DNA of 64,000 nt from Glandiceps talaboti (lineage: Eukaryota > Hemichordata > Enteropneusta > Spengelidae): assembly GCF_964340395.1 (NCBI RefSeq), contig NC_135556.1, forward strand, positions 23,969,723 to 24,033,722, in the 5' to 3' direction. Under the pieces are notes generated by a model. It saw only the letters and a program-made list of their open reading frames with translations. It ran no database searches and had not been told where the DNA came from. Made by a program: the position numbers and the translations under genes. How positions within the stretch are numbered: position 1 is the first letter of the stretch; each line of letters starts with the position of its first letter. This document shows, piece by piece, positions 17,613 to 28,926 of this stretch.

Positions 17613-18720
17613 ACAATCGACTATACTTTCCCTTCAACATTGGATACGATTGGGAAGTATCATCCTATCTACCCTTATGCATTTTCGTTCCACACATGAT
17701 GTTGATTTGTTGTTCTTTCCTTCAGAAGAGATGTTGAATTACACCACGTAGTTTTTTCCTGTATATTAGGCCACTTGCCCCCTTGTACAACATGAAAATA
17801 AATACAAAAATAAATAGAACGTTCTTAGCGAAAGCTGAACTAAATGTTTAAGTAATAGTAAACATCAACATAAACATCACAGGAGCTGATTTAAATGTTT
17901 TTAATGATCTAGTTCCTTAATTTAAAACTATATGCGACAAATTTTGACTAGATTCTGGATTGTGTTGTCAGAATTACATGACATTAAAATTCACAATTTT
18001 AAAGGTGAAGGGTAAGGATAATAATATGGAGTAATAAATTTACATCTAATATCTTTAAATACAGGACAAAATAGACAGAAATGAAACTCATCTTCGACAA
18101 GATTAAGATCGTAATGTTGGCATATACGTTCGTTTCTTGGCAACTTCAAATTTAGTCAACTCTCAATGCGGAGATTGCGGTCAGAGCCACGAAATTTGCT
18201 CAAGCGATAGATTGATTTTGTAAAGACAGTAGGTATTTAGTTTGGGTAAAGAATCTATATCCGATTCCAATCCCAAAACCAAATTTGAAGTGTTAATGTC
18301 TAACTTTAAATGGCCAACATTTATATCCTATAACAACCATCTCTAGTTGGTAATTATAATACTGCTTCACATACATTGTATTCTCACTCCTTAAGAATTT
18401 GTGCCAATACCTAATAATACGACGAAACCTAAGTGATGACAACTTCTGTATCCCAAGTTCACCAAGTACAACAAGATTACTAAGTATTCCTACTAAGACT
18501 GGACCTATTCGATTTCTTTTCCATCGTCGAATCCTATATCTTGCTGCCATACAACTGAACAGGAAGAATTTTACAATTGAAAAATGTTCATACCAATCTT
18601 AACATTTGTATTTTTGTATTGGTTTAGTGACGTTTTAACTTTAAAAAATGCCCTTTCCCCCGGGTCGCCAGATATTCTTGTGCTTTGGACCAAACTCCTG
18701 AACTTGACAATGTAATGCTG
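17613..18720. other. intergenic, no gene recognised
   Basis: AT-rich DNA with open frames under 90 codons only. I see nothing else. Confidence 0.55.
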
Positions 18721-18918
18721 TTGAATTATAGAACCATGTTAGCGTTGCCTTCAATATCATTCCACAGAGTGTGCTTCTAATATTTATTGAATTATAGAAC
18801 CACGTTAGTGTTGCCATCGATATTGTTCCACAGAGTGGGCTTCTAATATATGCTGAATTATAGAACCACGTTAGTGTTGCCATCGATATTGTTCCACAGA
18901 GTGTGCTTCTAATAACAT
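18721..18918. repeat. 66-bp tandem triplication
   Basis: Three units start at 18721, 18787 and 18853, each beginning (T/C)TGAATTATAGAACCA and containing CCACAGAGTG. The second and third are closest to each other. The period is 22 codons, so the minus strand stays open and reads a TLTWFYNS-type repeat, probably by chance. Confidence 0.9.
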
Positions 18919-21562
18919 TGACCTGATTATAACGTGTGCAGTTCATATCTTCATATGATGAGTTAGTTAATCCTTGAAACGATGAAATATCGATACTTGA
19001 AATTCACTCACCAGACAGGTGCAGGATTTGGTGATTTCAACCTTACACTGCTAATGGTTTGCAAGGATGCACCGTGTTACATGGAAAATACGGCAACATC
19101 CAACAACAGTATATATGCATTTGGAAATTTTTAGAGTTTCTTCACCAGCAGCTGTATATTGATTTCACTGCTGTAATATAAATGCCAATATATATGGCAC
19201 AATAGTGCATAAATGAAAACAGCATAGGCAGTATTGATACAGATCGCCCATACTTGAATATCTGTGTTTTCCATTCATAATAGTGTCAACAAAACCTTTA
19301 ACGATAATATCAGGTGCGTAAACAGATGAATAACTTGAAAGAACACAAAACATATATGGTACAACTTGTAAAGTCTTACACCATATGACTTCTGTACAGC
19401 CTTCCGTGATAGATATCGTGATAAATAGAGCAATTGACAACGCAACAAAAAAGATATCGAATGAGTCACCCGTAATGCTTGAATATAGATAGGATTTTTA
19501 TTGGAATTGGACAACAAATACACAACGTCAACAAATAGTTTGTTTTTTCAAATATAAGTTATTAGACTCAAATCTTATTACAATCATTGTAATAGTATAC
19601 CAATGCTCATTTGAATAATCGTAAAATATACTGTACATTCGAAAGCTTAATTCTACTACACAATAGTTCGCCTGTTTCCGAGAATAATCTCCGCCGAGGT
19701 GATATACATAGCTCGTACACAATGACTAATTCACCAAGGAAGCAAAATTAAATATGCAAAACTCTTTCCTCAAAAAAAATAAATGTCATAAACTGAAAAA
19801 ACAAACTTTGATCGTTGATAAAAATAGAAGTTTACATACTCTTCATCTGAAAAAATAACAGGAATTCGACGTTCATGTATTGTACATAAAACAGTTATGG
19901 ATACGGATTAGCTGGTGCATGTCTTTCTCTATATAGATTTCACAGGGGAGGGTTTTTAACTGAAAAACGTCCGTAAAATAATTTCAACTATCACGATCTT
20001 ATTTGAACACCGAAAGGTTTTGCAGCGTTCCTTTGGGAACAAACGAACACCCTGGACGTTCGATTTGAAAATTGGAATCGCTTCATACAGACGTGTCTGG
20101 ATTAGATATTGAAAACTGCAAAAGGGGTTTAACGTTGGTGTTAACACTAACACATTTCTTTGGGTCAAACGACAACCTTCTTTTAAAAGACATTAACCAA
20201 GAAAAGAATTTCAAATCACAGAGGAATATGACTTGTGTAATTAACCGAAATATGATTTAATCACCATCTTATGTATATCTCTAGAGTTACCCAGTTTAGA
20301 CATCAATCATCAAATCTTTATTATGAACACGCACATTATTTTTTTTAATTTAAAATGTTAATACATCGCCACCACAAACATTATCGAAACTATTCACATC
20401 TTTAATTATATATCATTAATCATACTTATGAGAACATATATTCAGCAAATCACAAACCGTTCATGGTTGATATTTATGATCCCATACTTGTCTCGATAAC
20501 GGAGACATATGTTAGATTAATGAAAAACGTTCATTGTCGATGGCGCAGCCATTTTACTTAGCCAAGTATTTTCTTTCATATCAAGTTCCAATACTCAAAA
20601 GCAACAGAGAAGCTTGATACTACATGTATTGTATCTTTAAAGTGAACATATCTCTCGGTAAATCAACAAACCTAGTTACAATTATTTTTGACACTCAACA
20701 ACGAAAGGTAACAACTGCTGGCGTACGTATGCAAAAATTTGAAATTGGAGTTTCGACAGAAAGATGTATAAACCACTAAAAGAACGTTTTCATACGAATA
20801 TGAGAGACGTCAAAGATATATTAATTGACTTGACAATAATGATGAAGTTTGAGATACATTGGCAAGTTGTTGTCATTGAAAACGCTGTGCGTTTTCAGTC
20901 GTTTTAACTGACTTTACAGCTAAGCAGACATTTCATACTTCAATGTTCCGTTGTGTAAGCAACAGTGATATGGATATGACTATTCAATTTCGAAAATTAT
21001 CATTACTTTAATACTTGACAAGATGGAACTACTTTAATGTGAAAAATCTAGTATGGCGGTACAGTCACACCGATGTGTATTCTTTCTCCGCATATTTCCT
21101 TTGGATTGTCTGTTACGATAACCTAGAAGATAGTGACATGCTAAATTATACGATTTGACTTGACATAAATTTTGACGATCATACACTAATCAAAATCGTA
21201 ACAATGAACAAGTTATATAACTGGTGAAAGGAAAAAAACCCACAAAGTGAAGGAGTTGGAAATCTCGTCATCTTTAGAGACAATACCAAAAACTTCTGTC
21301 CAAAACACGTCTAAGGGATGGTATTGCGAGTTTTAACTCTCCAGTTATGTGATGGGGTAATTTTATATATAACACGCTGAAGATATCATTCCATACAATG
21401 TCTTAATAAGTGCTCTCTGAATGGTAGTGCTTTGAAACAAAATCATAAAATGTCTTCTTGGTTATTGATAGTGTAACACAAAAAATGGAAAATATCTTGG
21501 TCTTAACGAAGTTCGATTTTAATTGCGACGTTATGGTCAGTCCATTCTTCTTGTTTTCAATC
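18919..21562. other. intergenic, 3' side of the peptide precursor gene
   Basis: AT-rich DNA with open frames up to about 100 codons and no support. The part adjoining 21563 should hold the 3' untranslated region of the minus-strand precursor gene. An ATTAAA on the minus strand lies at 21518-21523, only about 40 bases past the stop, but no AATAAA is near, so the polyadenylation site is not assigned. Confidence 0.5.
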
Positions 21563-22897
21563 TTAAAATTCTGGTACGGGCATACCCATGAAAAGTTTAC
21601 CAGCGATGGCACTGTTATGAGAAGGGCGGGCACGTCTGAATGCTGTTGGCATTCCTCCGAAAATTTTTCGTCGGATTGGCGTACGTTTTTCAGCAACTTC
21701 ATTGAGATCTTTAATAGGGAATCCTTGTATCGAGCTAATGGACCTCTTTCTCTGTGGCCTTAAGCTTGGTCGGTAATTACGGCTTACTGTTGCTATCGGC
21801 ATACCAGCGTATACTTTGCCACGGGCATACAGACTTCTTAGATCACTTCTCTTTGTAACTTTTAAGTTTTCTATTTCAGCACTGGGATTTATGTTATTGT
21901 CGTCAAAATTGGTTGTTTCGGGTGAACGGCGATCGCGAGCGTGGTTGTCGAGCAGGTCCTCGTCTAGCCTTTTCCCATATGCATAAGGCATGCCCGGATA
22001 AGCCTTCCTTCTTTGTCCACCTGTTCTCTTCTCTACGTCATTACTCCGTCCGTCACGAGATGGAATACCAAAAAACGCCTTGGGTCCTCCTAGAGAACGA
22101 CCACTAAATTGTGGTATTCCAAAGAAACTTTTAGATGATCTCTCTGCCAAGGTAATATCGCCCACGGACCGACCACTTTCAACAGGTATACCAAAGAAAG
22201 ACTTTCGCTTTTCCAGGCCGTTATCTCCCTCTGCTCGACTACCCCTAGAGGGGATACCAAAGAAAGACTTCCTTTTCTCTGGTGACTCGGGGTCCGCTGG
22301 ACTGGATATACCTTCCGCGACATCTGTTCGCGTAACACTATTCGGAATTCCATAGAAACTCTTCGAGGAGCTCTGTTCAATGACGGCTGGGTCACTTCGA
22401 CCGTCTCTTCCAGGGATGCCGAAAAATGACTTCCTTTTTTCTATATCTGCTTGGGTGTCTTTTTCTGAAAAGGCATCGTCCAGACGATTCAAGGTTTCTT
22501 TAGTTATAGTAGTCGAACGACCTTCAACGGAAGGGATTCCAAAGAAGGACTTTCTCTTGGCTGAAGGACTGCTGTGCCTAGAGTTCCCCTGACCATGTGT
22601 ACGTTGCGTTCCAGACCTTTCAGAAACATCATATGACCGACCAGACTTCATTGGAAGGCCAAAGAAACTCTTGCTAGATTTTTTGTTCAAGCCTGAGTTT
22701 TCTTCGGTTGAAGATGTTTCAAGAATGTTTGTGGACTGCTCCCCGTCTATGTCCTTTTCTCCACCATAGGTTAACTCATTTGATATGGTTTCTTCTTGTG
22801 CATCAGCTAACTGTTGTCGACAAATTTCAGCAATTTCTTTATCGTCTATGTTTTCTTCTCCAACTAACTCCATACAGTCAATAGTATGCTCAACCAG
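21563..22897 (-). CDS. multi-copy neuropeptide precursor, 3' terminal exon (FxGIP/GMP repeats)
   Basis: This is the large exon of a secreted peptide precursor. The frame is open from 22927 to the stop at 21563, but it starts with TTG and its first ten codons form the end of an intron. The minus strand reads TATTGTGTTTTCACAG up to 22898, so the exon starts at 22897 in phase 0; no ATG start or signal peptide is present. Counting from 22927, residues 11-40 carry two cysteines (C18, C37) in an acidic helix-like segment. Twelve repeats follow, starting at residues 86, 126, 166, 189, 220, 242, 266, 283, 308, 371, 421 and 444. Eight are KSFFGIP-like (with L, Y or A variants) and the last four are GMP-type. 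Six end in Gly-Arg-Ser and one in Gly-Lys-Arg, signals for C-terminal amidation. Dibasic sites (124-125, 164-165, 218-219, 240-241, 299-300, 306-307, 319-320, 414-415 and others) and acidic spacers separate the copies. Prohormone-convertase processing in the secretory pathway is established for such layouts; the receptor and role are unknown. I do not recognise the family. Confidence 0.88.
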   Translation of the reverse strand: MVEHTIDCMELVGEENIDDKEIAEICRQQLADAQEETISNELTYGGEKDIDGEQSTNILETSSTEENSGLNKKSSKSFFGLPMKSGRSYDVSERSGTQRTHGQGNSRHSSPSAKRKSFFGIPSVEGRSTTITKETLNRLDDAFSEKDTQADIEKRKSFFGIPGRDGRSDPAVIEQSSSKSFYGIPNSVTRTDVAEGISSPADPESPEKRKSFFGIPSRGSRAEGDNGLEKRKSFFGIPVESGRSVGDITLAERSSKSFFGIPQFSGRSLGGPKAFFGIPSRDGRSNDVEKRTGGQRRKAYPGMPYAYGKRLDEDLLDNHARDRRSPETTNFDDNNINPSAEIENLKVTKRSDLRSLYARGKVYAGMPIATVSRNYRPSLRPQRKRSISSIQGFPIKDLNEVAEKRTPIRRKIFGGMPTAFRRARPSHNSAIAGKLFMGMPVPEF

Positions 22898-22912
22898 CTG
22901 TGAAAACACAAT
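22882..22912 (-). promoter_or_regulatory. 3' splice acceptor of the peptide precursor exon
   Basis: On the minus strand a T-rich stretch ends in TTTTCACAG, with the AG at 22899-22898, followed by CTGGTTGAG. The frame upstream has no ATG and the frame downstream is clearly coding. This boundary therefore decides the exon start, and the intron is phase 0 with respect to the precursor frame. Confidence 0.75.
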
Positions 22913-23650
22913 AAAACATACAGGCAATATAAGTAGGACTCACAGACTGGTAATTGATGTAAAAAGGAGTACTTAAATGATATTGTCACCTGATGTCCAA
23001 GTTACACGTTTGACTGTCTTTTTTGTTTTGCTAGATGCGTTGGTGGGAAAAGTTTTTGAACGGGCTTATGTGAGGGAATAGTTCCAAATTCCTATACTTT
23101 ACCTAACCCTAGTCATGCTTTTCCCATATTGGTTACAAATATATCTTTTTATAGTCGGTCCTATGTTCTACACACTAGTCGTGAGTGGGAACTGTAGATA
23201 TGTATAATTGAGTTAGCAGCATTTCTACAACTGTTATGAAAATGTGTCTGTAATTGGAACCAAAACTGTCGTTACTTAAGGTAGCCTACCATTTACCATA
23301 GCATAATCTTGCAATTGCATGAAAATACATTTTATGGATACATTGCCGTTTATAAGTAAATATAAATTAATTAATTAACAAATTAAAAGATTAATAAATA
23401 AATACGTATAAGTCTGATAATAAAATGTGAACAGATAGACATAGATATTCATTTCATTTTTATTAATCGTTTATGTGTTGTTATATCACGTTATACTTCA
23501 AATTAACTGTTAATTTTGATGTTGAGATACGAAAGAATAGCTTCAGAACTTGTCCATGATTACTTGTTGACACAGAAGTTCATAATTAACAGAATAATGT
23601 AAAACTTTTCAGAAACCATCTACTAAGTTTCCGTATTGTTTTTTATTTTT
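22898..23650 (-). other. inferred intron of the peptide precursor gene
   Basis: AT-rich DNA upstream of the acceptor. I could not find a signal-peptide exon (Met plus hydrophobic run ending in a GT donor) on the minus strand here, so the intron probably extends past this stretch and through the 49-bp satellite. Confidence 0.5.
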
Positions 23651-26310
23651 CATCATCTTACATTGTTTTTATTTCTGCTGGGTTTAGATCAACTATAGAC
23701 ATCATCTTACATAGTTTTTATTTCTGCTGGGTTTAGATCAACTGTAGACATCATCTTACATAATTTTTATTTCTGCTGGGTGTAGATCAACTGTAGACAT
23801 CATCTTATATAGTGTTTATTTCTGCTGGGTTTAGATCAACTGTAGACATCATCTAACACAGTTTGCATTTCTGCAGGGTTTAGATCAACTGTAGACATCA
23901 TCTTACATAGTGTTTATTTCTGCTTGGTTTAGATCAACTGTAGACATCATCTTACATAATTTTTATTTCTGCTGGGTTTAGATCAACTGTAGATATTATC
24001 TTACATAGTTTTTATTTCTGCTGGTTTAAGATCAACTGTAGACATCATCTTATATAGTTTTTATTTCTGCTGGGTTTAGATCAACTGTAGACATCATCTT
24101 ACATAATTTTTATTTCTGCTGGGTTTAGATCAACTGTAGATATCATCCTACATAGTTTTTATTTCTGCTGGGTTAAGATCAACTGTAGACATCATCTTAC
24201 ATAGTTTTTATTTCTGTTGGGTTTAGATCAACTGTAGATATCATCTTACATAGTTTTTATTTCTGCTGGGTTTAGATCAACTGTAGACATCATCTTATAT
24301 AGTGTTTATTTCTGCTGGGTTTAGATCAACTGTAGACATCATCTTATATAGTTTTTATTTCTGCTGGGTTTAGATCAACTGTAGACATCATCTTACATAG
24401 TTTTTATTTCTGCTGGGTTTAGATCAACTGTAGACATCATCTTACATAGTGTTTATTTCTGCTGGGTTTAGATCAACTGTAGATATCATCTTACATAGTT
24501 TTTATTTCTGCTGGGTTTAGATCAACTGTAGACATCATCTTACATAGTTTTTATTTCTGCTGGGTTTAGATCAACTGTAGACATCATCTTACATAATTTT
24601 TATTTCTGCTGGGTTTAGATCAACTGTAGATATTATCTTACATAGTTTTTATTTCTGCTGGGTTAAGATCAACTGTAGATATCATCTTACATAGTTTTTA
24701 TTTCTGCTGGGTTTAGATCAACTGTAGACATCATCTTACATAATTTTTATTTCTGCTGGGTTTAGATCAACTGTAGATATTATCTTACATAGTTTTTATT
24801 TCTGCTGGGTTAAGATCAACTGTAGACATCATCTTACATAGTTTTTATTTCTGTTGGGTTTAGATCAACTGTAGATATCATCTTACATAGTTTTTATTTC
24901 TGCTGGGTTTAGATCAACTGTAGACATCATCTTATATAGTGTTTATTTCTGTTGGGTTTAGATCAACTATAGACATCATCTTACATAGTTTTTATTTCTG
25001 CTGGGTTTAGATCAACTATAGACATCATCTTACGTTGTTTATATTTCTGCTGGGGTTAGATCAACTGTAGACATCATCTTACATAGTTTGTATTTCTGCA
25101 GGGTTTAGATCAACTGTAGACATCATCTTACATAGTTTTTATTTCTGCTGGGTTTAGATCAACTGTAGACATCATCTTACATTGTTTTTATTTCTGCTGG
25201 GTTTAGATCAACTGTAGACATCATCTTACATAGTTTTTATTTCTGCTGGGTTTAGATCAACTGTAGACATCATCTTACATAATTTTTATTTCTGCTGGGT
25301 TTAGATCAACTGTAGATATTATCTTACATAGTTTTTATTTCTGCTGGGTTAAGATCAACTGTAGACATCATCTTGCATAGTTTTTATTTCTGTTGGGTTT
25401 AGATCAACTGTAGATATCATCTTACATAGTTTTTATTTCTGCTGGGTTTAGATCAACTGTAGACATCATCTTACATAATTTTTATTTCTGCTGGGTTTAG
25501 ATCAACTGTAGACATCATCTTACATAGTTTTTATTTCTGTTGGGTTTAGATCAACTGTAGATATCATCCTACATAGTTTTTATTTCTGCTGGGTTAAGAT
25601 CAACTGTAGACATCATCTTACATAGTTTTTATTTCTGCTGGGTTTAGATCAACTGTAGGCATCATCTTACATAGTTTTTATTTCTGCTGGGTTTAGATCA
25701 ACTGTAGACATCATCTTACATAGTTTTTATTTCTGCTGGGTTTAGATCAACTGTAGACATCATCTTACATTGTTTTTATTTCTGCTGGGTTTAGATCAAC
25801 TGTAGGCATCATCTTACATAGTTTTTATTTCTGCTGGGTTTAGATCAACTGTAGACATCATCTTACATAGTTTTTATTTCTGCTGGGTTTAGATCAACTG
25901 TAGACATCATCTTACATTGTTTTTATTTCTGCTGGGTTTAGATCAACTGTAGGCATCATCTTACATAGTTTTTATTTCTGCTGGGTTTAGATCAACTGTA
26001 GGCATCATCTTACATAGTTTTTATTTCTGCTGGGTTTAGATCAACTGTAGACATCATCTTACATAGTTTTTATTTCTGCTGGGTTTAGATCAACTGTAGA
26101 CATCATCTTACATTGTTTTTATTTCTGCTGGGTTTAGATCAACTGTAGGCATCATCTTACATAGTTTTTATTTCTGCTGGGTTTAGATCAACTGTAGACA
26201 TCATCTTACATAGTTTTTATTTCTGCTGGGTTTAGATCAACTGTAGACATCATCTTACATAGTTTTTATTTCTGCTGGGTTTAGATCAACTGTAGACATC
26301 ATCTTACATT
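23651..26310. repeat. 49-bp satellite, ~54 copies
   Basis: A continuous array of 49-bp units, each with CATCATCTTACATAG, TTTTTATTTCTGCTGGGTTT and AGATCAACTGTAG. Unit variants recur: GACATC, GATATC, GATATT or GGCATC; TTACATAG, TTACATTG or TTACATAA; GCTGGGTTTAG or GCTGGGTTAAG. The GGCATC variant recurs at 25658, 25805, 25952, 26001 and 26148, which is a 147-bp (three-unit) step apart from one 49-bp step. This shows higher-order repeats. The array lies 750 bp upstream of the peptide exon and is probably intronic. It is not coding, since every unit carries stops. Confidence 0.97.
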
Positions 26311-26909
26311 GTCTACAAACATATCACTTTCCACAAGCTGATGTTTTCTTTAATGTTGTTTGTGCATACTATTATCAAAACCCGTTTTTAAGAGATTAAT
26401 CTTGTCTGCTTATGATTTATGACGACATGTAAACACATTGGTTTTTTAACTGTAACGCGATTGATGATACAAAGATCACATCTGATCATAGATGTTTTTA
26501 AGCAACTTGTCAGGGGAGATGAAATTGACAAATGGATTTCTTAGGCCTTTTAATATCTGAGCTAAATAACTATGTCGGTAGTAAGTCTTTGATTTATATT
26601 CGTCGTGTTCCTCCTAAAGAACAAATGAAGATAATCCAAGGCTTCAAGATTATCTTAAATCACGTTTGATTGCTGGAGAAAGAAGCCAATTTCTCAGAAT
26701 TCTTCACGACAGTATAAATTGCTCATGTAATAGCACACTGTTTGTTTATTGGCCTGGTTAATCATTGAAGCCATAGATATAAACTACATTCCACGTCAAT
26801 GTTGTAAATAGTGCTGAGTTGACGGTATGCTTTGGTATTTGATATTATCAATTAGAATATTTCTAGCTAAGTATCAGGTCAATCGTCTAAATGTATACTA
26901 CACTAGACA
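26311..26909. other. no gene recognised; probably intron or 5' flank of the peptide gene
   Basis: AT-rich DNA with no signal-peptide exon or promoter that I can support. Confidence 0.5.
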
Positions 26910-26955
26910 TATCATATCATATCATATCATATCATATCATATCATATCATATCAT
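26910..26955. repeat. (ATCAT)n pentanucleotide repeat
   Basis: About nine copies of ATCAT. Confidence 0.93.
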
Positions 26956-27095
26956 GGCAATTCAGTTTACAAATTGCCTAAAATGTCGTTTTTAGCAGTT
27001 TCGCGATGAAAGGTCACCTTTTATATGTAAACTTTGAACTTCAATATCAGCTTTTCTTTTAGGACGTGTGGATGCTATTAGTATGTCTGCCTGTG

Positions 27096-27135
27096 GGTAT
27101 GTATGTATGTATGTATGTATGTATGTATGTATGTA

Positions 27136-27221
<86 letters not shown>

Positions 27222-27227
27222 CGTATG
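27096..27227. repeat. compound (GTAT)n-(GT)n microsatellite
   Basis: About 11 GTAT units pass into about 40 GT dinucleotides ending in GCGTGCGTATG. Confidence 0.95.
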
Positions 27228-28661
27228 TAGCTTTACACTGGTACAGGTGAATCTTGAAAAGTGATGATTTTAGATTATTGTAACAATCACTATTGATTAT
27301 TTGCAAGAGTATTCTGAGGAATGTTTACCTCAATGTAGTTTGAATGTTATGTGACTTTGGAAGCAAGTCTGATTTTGCCATTGATATTTCCAGACGGGTT
27401 AATGTTACTTTTTGCGACATTATTCGTGATTGTCAAGCCGAAAACGCAGTAACTTCTGTCATGTTAATTTTCACAAAAACAAACTTTACACATTTGTACA
27501 ACTCGTAATGTGTATGTCGCTGTATCGTTGCGTCATCATTGAAGTATTCTTATTAAAAGTACATCTGACTGACCCAAACCTAGCGAGCTGAATATTACTA
27601 ACAGTGTATGTAGAAAGGTTTGCAATTATGGTGAACGATTTCACATGTTACCTATCGCTGATTTAAGACCCTTCTCCAGTATCCTATTCTTTGTAGTGTT
27701 TATTGAGCTGAGAAGGATGGGCACATATAGATTATACTTTCCTCATTTAAATCGTTGAGTATCTTTCCTTAAACGACATACACTACAAGACGAGCAAATG
27801 GAGAGATGTATGAAGTGTTCGTGTACGGTTAACAGCTCCTATTTGATTTCTTGGTCTACGCCACAGTCAATTATCCCAAGACAGACTATAATTGGACTAA
27901 TTTTCCCTAGTTATTCCCAACGACTGATTTCACATGAAGGCAAACGTGAGTAAGAGCAAGTTATGGATGTGTTCCCTGTGACGGTAGCCTAAACTATGTG
28001 AAATGCGATGTAGATTTACTCCTCAAGTAGTTTTGAATCCGTCCACAAAGATGAGACGTGACTACTGACAAGAGAAGCAAAATATAACAAAGATACTGTA
28101 GAGCAGTATCGTCTATAACGACTATTTCTAGTTGATATATACCTCCATTCTCATCCAAGTCTGTCAATCAAGTGTCTTAGTCATTTTAGTAAAATAATTA
28201 CCACAATGATTGCGTGTATTTGTTTTCGAAACGTACTAGTGTCTAATGACCATTTAAATGAAGTATCGCAAGTAACAGGAGTAGAGTCACAAATTAATTT
28301 GTCGTGTTTGCACAGTCTAATGTTCTCATTACGCTATAATTACAATGATTGCACTAATTCTTAACTATCACCCCACTTAGTACATCGTGGCCGTGTACCG
28401 TACGTAGAGATAATGTGGGCAGAGACGTTATTGATGGCCTGGCTGTAATAACAACTCCCTTGGGTTGCATCTACTACAAGAAGACATTTGTATCGCGTTA
28501 ACGCCTTTGTAACATTATATTCCCATTATGTGCACTGTCTTGTCAACTTTCAATAGTGCCTTCCTGATTTCCAGCCGTTAAGATGAATCAATGACATGTA
28601 TGTGACAGGGAAATCTATGATTCCCAAACACACGATGGTTATCACTAGCATTAACAACTTG
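27228..28661. other. intergenic or intronic, no gene recognised
   Basis: About 1.4 kb with no open frame of 60 codons or more. No repeat or RNA gene seen. Confidence 0.55.
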
Positions 28662-28757
28662 CGAAAGACCTACTGATCAGCTATAGGGACTGTCCAGCAT
28701 TAGCAACTTGTTAAGGTGTCTTACGAAAGACCTACTGATCAGTTATAGGGACTGTTC
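28662..28757. repeat. 62-bp partial tandem duplication
   Basis: CGAAAGACCTACTGATCAG followed by (C/T)TATAGGGACTGT occurs at 28662 and again at 28724, with the intervening sequence partly duplicated. Confidence 0.8.
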
Positions 28758-28820
28758 ATTTTATCGCTATAAGTTTACATTTGTGTAGATTCTGGCTACG
28801 AAACTTCTTGGGTTCATTCC

Positions 28821-28882
28821 GGGGCGGGGAGGGGGGGGGGTATGAAATCTTTTTAGAGCGCGAAGGGTGGGGTGGGGGGGGT
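28821..28882 (+). other. G-run cluster (possible G-quadruplex)
   Basis: Runs of 4, 4, 10, 3, 4 and 8 G fall within about 60 bases on the plus strand. A G-quadruplex is possible. The style resembles the G-rich ends of the inverted-repeat element at 49744-50495, but no matching partner end was found. Confidence 0.5.
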
Positions 28883-28926
28883 GAAATTAGGTTTGCCAAA
28901 ATATTTTTTCCCAAGCCCAATATCGT

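Noticed and set aside
22080-22395. Plus- and minus-strand frames of 70-101 codons inside the peptide exon
   Set aside because: They are shadows of the precursor repeats in other frames; only the long minus frame shows the conserved peptide pattern.
23651-26310. CRISPR array
   Set aside because: The 49-bp units are contiguous with no unique spacers, and the DNA is clearly animal.
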